Shown piece after piece: positions 36,362 to 46,937 of a stretch of DNA of 64,000 bases. The stretch's first letter is position 1; every line of letters begins with the position of its first letter. Origin of the DNA: Micromonospora halophytica (GTDB lineage Bacteria > Actinomycetota > Actinomycetes > Mycobacteriales > Micromonosporaceae); contig NZ_FMDN01000002.1 of assembly GCF_900090245.1 (NCBI RefSeq), positions 186,001 through 250,000 of the forward strand, written 5' to 3'. Under the pieces are notes generated by a model. The model saw nothing but the letters and a program-made list of their open reading frames with translations, searched no databases and was not told the DNA's origin. A program made the position numbers and the translations under genes.

Positions 36362-37444
36362 GTGACCCACGCTGCTCCCGTCTCCCCCGTCGACCGTGCC
36401 GGCCTGCGGCAGCGGGTCGACAAGGCCCTGGCCGAGTTCCTGGCGCACCAGCGCGCCCGGATGGCCCACGTCGACGACGCGCTGACACCGGTCGCCGAGG
36501 CGATCGAGGCGTTCGTGCTGGGCGGCGGCAAGCGGCTGCGCCCGGCGTTCGCGTACTGGGGGTTCCGGGGCGCCGGCGGGGTGGACTCCGACCAGGTGGT
36601 GACGGCGCTGGCGGCGTTGGAGTTCGTCCAGGCCAGCGCCCTGATCCACGACGACCTGATGGACCGGTCGGACACCCGTCGCGGTGAGCCCGCGGTGCAC
36701 CGGCGGTTCGCCGCCCAGCACCGCGCGGCGGGTTGGGGCGGTGACCCGGACGGCTTCGGCGACGCGGCGGCGGTGCTGCTCGGCGACCTCTGCCTGGTCT
36801 GGTCCGACGAGCTGCTGCACTCCGCCGGCCTGGAGCCGCGGACGGTGGCCCGGGCCCGCCCGGTCTTCGACGAGATGCGCACCGAGGTGACCGTCGGGCA
36901 GTACCTGGACGTGTTGACGCAGGCCACCGGGGACACCTCCGTGGAGCGGGCCGGCAAGGTGGCCCGGTACAAGTCGGCGAAGTACACCGTCGAACGGCCG
37001 CTGCTGCTCGGCGGGGCGCTGGCCGAGGCGTCGGCGGACGTGCGCGCGGCCTACTCGGCGTACGGGCTGCCGCTGGGCGAGGCGTTCCAGCTCCGCGACG
37101 ACGTGCTCGGGGTCTTCGGTGACCCGGCGCAGACCGGCAAGCCGGCCGGCGACGACCTGCGCGAGGGCAAGCGCACCTATCTGGTGGCGGCGACCGTGGA
37201 GGCGACCGACGACGCCGGCCGCGAGCTGCTGCTGTCCCGGCTGGGCGACCCGGAGCTGGACGAGGACGGGGTGGCCCGGCTGCGCGAGCTGATCACCAGG
37301 TGCGGCGCGCTGGCACGTACCGAGCAGCGGATCGTCACCCTGACCGACGCCGCCCTGGCCGCCCTCACCACGGTCGACCTCGACACCGAGGCCCGCCAGT
37401 CCCTCGTAGACCTAGCCATCGCCGCCACCCGCCGCCCCAACTAA
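36362..37444 (+). CDS. Polyprenyl diphosphate synthase (GGPP synthase type)
   Basis: 360 residues. The two aspartate-rich motifs are clear: LIHDDLMDRSDTRRGEP (FARM) and FQLRDDVLGVFGDPAQTGKPAGDDLREGKRT (SARM core LRDDVLGVF). GGGKRLRP, the substrate-binding motif, is near residue 57. The residues before the first DDxxD (EFVQASALIH) do not place bulky aromatics at the chain-length gate, in keeping with a C20 product, but this is inference. It may supply GGPP for the carotenoids 4 kb upstream or for quinones and lipids. Start GTG 36362. Confidence 0.92.
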   Translation: MTHAAPVSPVDRAGLRQRVDKALAEFLAHQRARMAHVDDALTPVAEAIEAFVLGGGKRLRPAFAYWGFRGAGGVDSDQVVTALAALEFVQASALIHDDLMDRSDTRRGEPAVHRRFAAQHRAAGWGGDPDGFGDAAAVLLGDLCLVWSDELLHSAGLEPRTVARARPVFDEMRTEVTVGQYLDVLTQATGDTSVERAGKVARYKSAKYTVERPLLLGGALAEASADVRAAYSAYGLPLGEAFQLRDDVLGVFGDPAQTGKPAGDDLREGKRTYLVAATVEATDDAGRELLLSRLGDPELDEDGVARLRELITRCGALARTEQRIVTLTDAALAALTTVDLDTEARQSLVDLAIAATRRPN

Positions 37445-37468
37445 CCCCTCCCGCCCCTCCCCTCTCCC

Positions 37469-37536
37469 CCCGTTGATCATGAAGTTACTGCCCCGACACG
37501 CCGGGCGGCAGTGGCAACAACTTCATGATCAACGGG
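37469..37536. repeat. TGATCATGAAGTT palindrome between convergent genes
   Basis: Perfect 18-bp arms at 37469–37486 (CCCGTTGATCATGAAGTT) and 37519–37536. An inner 6-bp stem (37487–37492 with 37507–37512) is offset by a 6-nt bulge. It lies between the prenyl synthase and the Rv2175c-like gene, which converge. It shares its TGATCA-GAAGTT core with the palindrome at 41081–41142. Confidence 0.9.
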
Positions 37537-37578
37537 CTCGACCCGAACCCGGACGGAGCCCGGGGGTGGAGGGGGAGG

Positions 37579-37968
37579 TTAGAAGCCGAGGGCTTGGGCG
37601 CGGCGCTTGACCTCGCGGGCCTGGTCGCCGCCGAGGGCGGTGGCCGCGGTGCCGCCGGGGAGGGTGCCGTCGGGGGCGTAGAGCCAGGCCAGCGACTCCT
37701 CGTCGTCGTAGCCGGCGTCGGTCAGCAGGTTCAGCACGCCCGGCAGGTGCTTGAGCACCGTCTTGTTCGCCACCAGGTCGGCCGGGATCCGGCGGACGCC
37801 GTCGCGGCGGACCGCGATCAGCTCCCGGTCGCGGATCATCTGGTGGACCTTGCTGATCGGCAGGTCCAGGCGCTCGGCGACGTCGGGCAGGGTAAGCCAG
37901 GCGGCCGGGTCGGTCGGGCCGGGAAGGCCGGCGCCGGAGGCCTGGTCGGCGGGTACGGAATCGGTCAC
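37579..37968 (-). CDS. Rv2175c-family DNA-binding protein
   Basis: 129 residues. WLTLPDVAERLDLPISKVHQMIRDRELIAVRRDGVRRIPADL is a winged-helix/excisionase-like HTH as in mycobacterial Rv2175c (key part DVAERLDLPISKVHQMIRD). The C-terminal half is LNLLTDAGYDDEESLAWLY. In Mycobacterium tuberculosis Rv2175c is encoded next to, and phosphorylated by, PknL. Here the PknL-like kinase gene is divergent 143 nt away, so the same relation probably holds. Start GTG 37968. Confidence 0.9.
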   Translation of the reverse strand: MTDSVPADQASGAGLPGPTDPAAWLTLPDVAERLDLPISKVHQMIRDRELIAVRRDGVRRIPADLVANKTVLKHLPGVLNLLTDAGYDDEESLAWLYAPDGTLPGGTAATALGGDQAREVKRRAQALGF

Positions 37969-38111
37969 CCGAACACCCTGTCACGTCGCCCCGAACGGGC
38001 CGCACCGGCACCCCGGGTGGCCTGCGCGGGCACGGCGGGACGGCCCTCAGCGGGAGCCGGCTGTAGCATCCTGTTCAACCTTCACCCCCCGGACACATAG
38101 ACTGCCTGCCG

Positions 38112-40097
38112 ATGGACACACAGGTCGCCGACACGTTGCTGGGCTCGCTGCTCGACGGGCGCTACCGCATTCGCGGGCGCGTCGCGCGCGGCGGGATGGC
38201 GACCGTGTACACCGCCACCGACGAGCGCCTGGAGCGCACCGTGGCGGTCAAGATCATTCACCCGTCCCAGGCCCCGGAGGCTCGCGCCCGCACGGCCGGG
38301 TTCATGGAGCGCTTCACCGACGAGGCCAAGACGATCGCCCGGTTGACCCACCCGAACGTGGTGGCGGTCTACGACCAGGGCGTCCACGCCGGCCTGCCCT
38401 ACCTGGTGATGGAGTACGTCCGGGGCCGCACCCTGCGCGACGTGCTGGCCGAGCGACGCCGGCTCAACCCGGACGAGGCGCTGGCGATCATGGAGCAGAT
38501 GCTCGCCGCGGTCGCCGCCGCGCACCGGGCCGGGCTGGTCCACCGCGACGTCAAGCCGGAGAACGTGCTGGTCGCCGAGGCGCCCACCGGCGGAGCGGCC
38601 AACCTCGTCGACAGCGTCGTCAAGGTCGCCGACTTCGGGCTGGCCCGCGCCGTCGAGGCCAGCGCCGACGAGGGCGACGGCAGCCAGCTGATGGCGACCG
38701 TGGCGTACGTGGCGCCGGAACTGGTCACCGACGGGCACGCCGATCCTCGCACCGACGTCTACGCCGCCGGCATCGTGCTCTTCGAGATGCTCACCGGCCG
38801 GGTCCCGTACGACGGTGACCGGCCGGTGGAGGTGGCCTGGCAGCACGTCGACCGGGACGTACCGGCCCCGTCGACCCTGGTGCCCGGACTGCCCCGGGTG
38901 CTCGACGACCTGGTGGCGCGGGCCACCCGACGCGACCCCGGGGCGCGCCCGACCGACGCCGGCGCCCTGCTGGCCGAGGTGCAGGTGGCCCGGGACGACC
39001 TGGGCAACCCGAACAACTCCCACACCGCCGTGCTGCGCCGGGTGACCGACGACGCGCCGGCGGTCGCCCAGCCGACCATGGTGGTCGCGGCGGTCCAGCC
39101 GTCCGAGCGTCCCGCCTGGGCCCGGCTGCCCGAGGGCGGCCCGCAGCGGCCGCACCGGCGTCGCGCCGCACCGGAGTCCGACCTGCGGGCCCGGCTGACC
39201 GCGCTCTGGGCACAGGTGGCGGCCGGTTCCCGGGGCCGGCTCTCGATCGCCGCCGCGGTGGTTGCCCTCGGCCTGCTCGCCGCGGTCGGCGGCTGGTGGG
39301 TCGGGGTGGGCCGCTACACGGTCGCCCCGCAGCTGGTGAGCCTGACCAAGGCCGAGGCGCAGGCCCAGGCCGACCGGGCCGGCTTCACCATCACGTACGC
39401 CCAGCCCCGCTATGACGAGACGGTCCCCCGGGACAGCGTCGTGGCGCAGAGCCCCACCTCGGCCGCGAAGATCCTCAAGGGCGGCACGATCACCCTGACC
39501 CTGTCCCTGGGGCCGGAGCGCTTCCCCGTGCCGGACGTGGTCGGCAAGGACTTCGAGCTGGCCGAGGCGGATCTGACCAGCGCGAACCTGGTGGTGGTCA
39601 AGGGTTCCTCGCGTTACGACGACAACCTGCCCGCGGGCGTGGTGGTGGCCACCAACCCCAAGGTGGGCACCGAGGTGAAGCCGGGCACGAAGATCACCCT
39701 CGTGCTGAGCAAGGGCAAGGCGCCGATCTCGGTGCCCAACCTGGTCGGCAAGAACGTCAACGAGGCGCGGACGGCGCTGGCGCAGCTCAACCTGGTGCCG
39801 GTGGAGACGTACAAGGACTCCGACAAACCCAAGGACGAGATCCTCGGGCAGAGCCCCGCCACCGGCGCCGGCGTCGAGAAGGGCGCGCAGGTCCGGCTCG
39901 ACGTCAGCAAGGGCCCTCCACAGGTGATCGTGCCCCGGGTGGTGGACCTGCCGTGCCCGCAGGCGAAGCAGCAGTTGGAGGGGCAGGGCTTCGCGGTGAC
40001 CATGCAGTTCAACCCGAACGGGATCGTCCGGTTCCAGAACCCGCCGGAGAACTCCCCCGTGCCGCCGAACACCACGATCACCCTCGGGTGCCTGTGA
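38112..40097 (+). CDS. pknL: PASTA-domain serine/threonine protein kinase (PknL-like)
   Basis: 661 residues. The cytoplasmic kinase domain spans residues 16–290 with GxGxxG (RVARGGMATVY), AVKII, VHRDVKPENVL and VADFGLARA. A basic/Pro linker precedes the single membrane helix at about 376–399. Four extracellular PASTA repeats follow (each ending in a L-SKG or LTLSLG-type strand). This is the architecture of Hanks-type kinases that sense cell-wall fragments. Its placement beside an Rv2175c homologue supports PknL. The start ATG 38112 lacks a strong ribosome-binding site. The stop overlaps the ATG of the next gene. Confidence 0.92.
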   Translation: MDTQVADTLLGSLLDGRYRIRGRVARGGMATVYTATDERLERTVAVKIIHPSQAPEARARTAGFMERFTDEAKTIARLTHPNVVAVYDQGVHAGLPYLVMEYVRGRTLRDVLAERRRLNPDEALAIMEQMLAAVAAAHRAGLVHRDVKPENVLVAEAPTGGAANLVDSVVKVADFGLARAVEASADEGDGSQLMATVAYVAPELVTDGHADPRTDVYAAGIVLFEMLTGRVPYDGDRPVEVAWQHVDRDVPAPSTLVPGLPRVLDDLVARATRRDPGARPTDAGALLAEVQVARDDLGNPNNSHTAVLRRVTDDAPAVAQPTMVVAAVQPSERPAWARLPEGGPQRPHRRRAAPESDLRARLTALWAQVAAGSRGRLSIAAAVVALGLLAAVGGWWVGVGRYTVAPQLVSLTKAEAQAQADRAGFTITYAQPRYDETVPRDSVVAQSPTSAAKILKGGTITLTLSLGPERFPVPDVVGKDFELAEADLTSANLVVVKGSSRYDDNLPAGVVVATNPKVGTEVKPGTKITLVLSKGKAPISVPNLVGKNVNEARTALAQLNLVPVETYKDSDKPKDEILGQSPATGAGVEKGAQVRLDVSKGPPQVIVPRVVDLPCPQAKQQLEGQGFAVTMQFNPNGIVRFQNPPENSPVPPNTTITLGCL

Positions 40098-40960
40098 TGA
40101 CGCCGACCCGTCGTCCGGTCGGCTCGCACACCCCGACCTCGGGCGGCCTGGCCAGGGCGGCCCTGCCGTACGTGGACGCGGCCGGCTCCGAGGCGGTGCA
40201 GGTCTACGTCTCCAACTCGCGCGGCTGGGCGCTGCCGGCCGGCGACCCGACCCAGGACGGGCTCTTCCGCGACGGCTGCGGCGAGCGGGGCGTCCCCGTC
40301 TTCGTGCACGCCTCCCTGCTGGTGAACATCGGGTCCCCCACCCCGGCGACCGTGCAGCGCTCGGCGGAGACCCTGGCGCACGCGCTGCGCCGGGGTCGGG
40401 CGATCGGCGCGCAGGGAGTGGTGTTCCACGCCGGCAGCGCCGTCGACGCCGGGCACTTCGAGGCGGCCATGCGGCAGGTACGCGAGACGCTGCTGCCGCT
40501 GCTGGACGAGGCCGCGGCGGCGGGCGGGCCGATGCTGCTGGTCGAGCCGAGCGCGGGCGGCGGCCGCTCGCTCGCCTCCCGGGTGGAGCACCTCGGCCCC
40601 TACCTGGACGCGGTGGACCGCCACCCCGGGCTGGGCGTCTGCTTCGACACCTGCCACGCCTGGGCGGCGGGGCACGACCTGGCCGCCGAGGGCGGCATGA
40701 CCGCCACCCTGGACACCCTGGTGGCCACCGTGGGGGCGGACCGGCTGCGGTTGGTCCACGCCAACGACTCCAAGGACCTGCTCGGCTCCACCCGGGACCG
40801 GCACGAGAACATCGGCAAGGGCAGCATCGGCGAGCCGGCGTTCGCCGAGCTGATGACCCACCCGGCCACCGCCGGGGTGCCCATCGTGGTGGAGACCCCC
40901 ACGGAGAAGCACGAGGGCCACGCCACCGACATCGCCACCCTCCGCCGCCTCCACCCCTGA
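40097..40960 (+). CDS. nfo: Endonuclease IV (deoxyribonuclease IV), AP endonuclease
   Basis: 287 residues, TIM barrel. Zinc-site motifs are FVHAS, VVFHAG, LLVEPSAGGG, CFDTCHAWAAG, LVHANDSKD, HENIGKGSIG and IVVETP. Family members nick abasic sites in DNA repair. ATG 40097 overlaps the kinase stop (TGATG), so the two are co-translated, although their functions look unrelated. This is the only DNA-repair gene in this stretch. Confidence 0.92.
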   Translation: MTPTRRPVGSHTPTSGGLARAALPYVDAAGSEAVQVYVSNSRGWALPAGDPTQDGLFRDGCGERGVPVFVHASLLVNIGSPTPATVQRSAETLAHALRRGRAIGAQGVVFHAGSAVDAGHFEAAMRQVRETLLPLLDEAAAAGGPMLLVEPSAGGGRSLASRVEHLGPYLDAVDRHPGLGVCFDTCHAWAAGHDLAAEGGMTATLDTLVATVGADRLRLVHANDSKDLLGSTRDRHENIGKGSIGEPAFAELMTHPATAGVPIVVETPTEKHEGHATDIATLRRLHP

Positions 40961-40990
40961 CACCCCGCACCTCCGTCCGGCCCACCGCCC

Positions 40991-41083
40991 CCACCCGCCC
41001 CGGCTCGCCCCCACCCGCCCCGGCTCACCTCCGCCCGCCTCGGCTCACCTCCGCCCGCCTCGGCTCACCTCCGCCCGCCTCGG
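40991..41083. repeat. 20-bp tandem repeat, about 4.6 copies
   Basis: Units of CCGCCCGCCTCGGCTCACCT or close variants begin at 40991, 41011, 41031, 41051 and 41071. The last partial unit merges into the palindrome that follows. The two middle units are identical and the outer ones differ by a few bases. No coding frame was seen in 40961–41287. Confidence 0.9.
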
Positions 41084-41142
41084 TGATCAAGAAGTTTGCG
41101 TCAGGATTCCGCCGGCGGGAGACGCAAACTTCTTGATCACCG
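41081..41142. repeat. TGATCAAGAAGTTTGCGTC palindrome between convergent genes
   Basis: Perfect 22-bp arms at 41081–41102 and 41121–41142, with an 18-nt loop that itself contains CCGCCGGCGG. It separates convergent endonuclease IV and threonine aldolase genes. Core shared with 37469–37536. Could act as a bidirectional terminator or a dispersed repeat of REP type. Confidence 0.92.
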
Positions 41143-41287
41143 GAAGCGAGGAGGCAGGCCCGGGCCCGAGAGCAGCACGCGGCGGCCCGGAAGCAGTGCC
41201 TGGTGCGGGGCCGAGAGCGACGCGGGGCGCGGAAGCGCGACGGGCCCGCGCCCGGGTGGGCACGGGCTCACCGGTACGCAGAGAGGA

Positions 41288-43814
<2,527 letters not shown>

Positions 43815-44288
43815 TCAGGGGGTGACCGAGGTCTCCGGGGTGGGCTCGCCGGGCGCCTCGCCGGAGATGCACCAGTCGGTGCCGACCCGGGTGACGGTGA
43901 ACCGCAGCGGCCGGACCACCTCCTTCGCGCCGACCGACACGGTCACGGAGGTGCTGACCTCCTGCCCGGACGGGCCGGTGCGCACGTCGGTGATCGCCGC
44001 CTTGGGCACCTCGAAGTGGTCGGCGAAGTCACCGTTGGGGCCGGTGGCCGCCGCGTCGAAGGCGGCGTGCATCGGGGCGCAGAGCTGGCTGCGCCCGGCG
44101 TCGACGTCCTTGGCGGACATCGCGTCGAGGTACGCCTGCACCCGTTCCCGGGACTTCGCGGCGGCCTCCTCGGCCGGGGCGCGGTCGAGGGGGGCGGCGT
44201 CCTCGTCGTCGCCGATGCCACAGCCGAGCAGGGACAGCGGCAGGAGCGCGAGCACGGCGACGGCGGTCGCGCGGTGCCTCGGGCGCAT
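43815..44288 (-). CDS. Putative secreted lipoprotein
   Basis: 157 residues starting ATG 44288 behind GGGGAGGA. The N-terminus MRPRHRATAVAVLALLPLSLLGCG is a lipoprotein signal with lipobox LLGC, followed by an acidic segment (GDDEDAAPLDR) and a helix–sheet domain (RVQAYLDAMSAKDVDAGRSQLC, TDWCISGE) like the small DUF4878/NTF2-type extracytoplasmic proteins. The exact family is unsure. It is monocistronic. Confidence 0.75.
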   Translation of the reverse strand: MRPRHRATAVAVLALLPLSLLGCGIGDDEDAAPLDRAPAEEAAAKSRERVQAYLDAMSAKDVDAGRSQLCAPMHAAFDAAATGPNGDFADHFEVPKAAITDVRTGPSGQEVSTSVTVSVGAKEVVRPLRFTVTRVGTDWCISGEAPGEPTPETSVTP

Positions 44289-44433
44289 GGGTCCTCCCCT
44301 CGCTCGGGACGTCGGAGTGCCGAGCGGCGAGTCTGTCACATCGGTACACCGCCGACCACCACGACCCCGCCGGCGCGGGCGGCGGCGAGCGCGGCGTGGC
44401 AGGCGGCGAACGCGCCGGTCAGGTGCAGCGCCG

Positions 44434-44463
44434 GGCGGGGAGGGACCGTGGTCCCTCCCCGCC
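44434..44463 (-). terminator. Strong hairpin after the chitinase gene region
   Basis: Perfect 14-bp arms GGCGGGGAGGGACC (44434–44447) and its complement (44450–44463) with a 2-nt centre. It lies 27 nt past the chitinase stop, which is on the minus strand, so it is the likely terminator of that transcript. Confidence 0.8.
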
Positions 44464-44489
44464 GTGTGGGTGGTGCGTCGGCGCTCGGC

Positions 44490-46115
<1,626 letters not shown>

Positions 46116-46137
46116 GTGGCACCTCCCCAAACAGTTA

Positions 46138-46192
46138 GGAAACTTTCCAGAAGGATGGGGAGACGCTACTCACGCGGTCATCACTTCGTCAA
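46138..46192 (-). promoter_or_regulatory. Promoter and operator-like palindrome of the chitinase gene
   Basis: TTGACG (minus strand, 46192–46187) and TAGCGT (46168–46163) form a sigma70-like pair with an 18-nt spacer. Downstream, GGAAACTTTCC (46138–46148) is an odd-centred palindrome between the -10 and the ribosome-binding site, where a repressor could block transcription. The -35/-10 match is good. The operator reading is inference. Confidence 0.55.
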
Positions 46193-46258
46193 GATGTGCA
46201 TGCGTCGATTTGTCGCGGCCTGCCCCGCACCGTCACTCCAGGCGCGTAGCCTCGCGAC

Positions 46259-46747
46259 ATGACCGTCTTCGACATCGAGATCGACGCGCTGGCCGGCGGC
46301 CCGGCGCACCTGGACGCGTACCGGGGTCGGGCGCTGCTGGTGGTGAACGTGGCGTCACGCTGCGGCCTCACCCCGCAGTACGCCGGCCTGGAGCAGCTCC
46401 ACCGCGAGTACGCCGACCGGGGCCTGGTGGTGCTCGGGGTGCCGTGCAACCAGTTCGCCGGACAGGAGCCGGGGACGGCCGACGAGATCGGCGAGTTCTG
46501 CCAGGTCAACTACGGCGTCACGTTCCCGATGACGGAGAAGGTGGACGTCAACGGCCCGGCCCGGCACCCGCTCCACGCCGCCCTCGTCGACACCCCCGAC
46601 GCCGAGGGGCACACCGGGGACGTGCGCTGGAACTTCGAGAAGTTCCTGGTGGCCCCGGACGGCACGGTGGCCGCCCGGTTCGCCCCGACGGTCACCCCGG
46701 ACTCCCCCGAGCTGCGCGCCGCCGTGGAGAAGGTCCTGCCGGCCTGA
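46259..46747 (+). CDS. Glutathione-peroxidase family thiol peroxidase
   Basis: 162 residues. The catalytic Cys is in NVASRCGLTPQY, the Gln in CNQFAGQEPG, and the Trp/Asn in RWNFEKFLV, the tetrad of the GPx family. It uses ordinary Cys (TGC), not selenocysteine. No signal peptide, so it is cytoplasmic, and in actinomycetes it more likely uses thioredoxin or mycothiol than glutathione. It stands alone, convergent with the GH44 gene. Confidence 0.92.
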   Translation: MTVFDIEIDALAGGPAHLDAYRGRALLVVNVASRCGLTPQYAGLEQLHREYADRGLVVLGVPCNQFAGQEPGTADEIGEFCQVNYGVTFPMTEKVDVNGPARHPLHAALVDTPDAEGHTGDVRWNFEKFLVAPDGTVAARFAPTVTPDSPELRAAVEKVLPA

Positions 46748-46824
46748 CCGGCCCCCTGCCGGACGGCCGCCTGGTCCGGCGCTGCGCCCGTCGGGTCCGA
46801 CCGGCCCCCTGCCGGACGGCCGCC
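46746..46824. repeat. Direct repeat of 26 bp after the peroxidase gene
   Basis: GACCGGCCCCCTGCCGGACG and the six following bases occur at 46746–46771 and again at 46799–46824, 53 bp apart. The first copy overlaps the peroxidase stop codon. Origin unknown. Confidence 0.85.
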
Positions 46825-46863
46825 CGGCTCACTGCGGACCCGGCCAGGTCCCTCGACCACGGA

Positions 46864-46897
46864 ACGAGCCCGGGGTGGTGGCCCACCCCGGGCTCGT
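46864..46897. terminator. Bidirectional terminator hairpin
   Basis: Perfect 15-bp arms ACGAGCCCGGGGTGG (46864–46878) and its complement (46883–46897), 4-nt loop. It sits between the convergent glutathione peroxidase and GH44 genes. Confidence 0.82.
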
Positions 46898-46937
46898 CGG
46901 TCGGCCGCCCCGGCGCAGCAGGCCGGCGGCGGTCAGG

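Noticed and set aside
46259..46747. Glutathione peroxidase as a selenoprotein
   Set aside because: The catalytic codon is TGC, encoding Cys, and the frame has no in-frame TGA.
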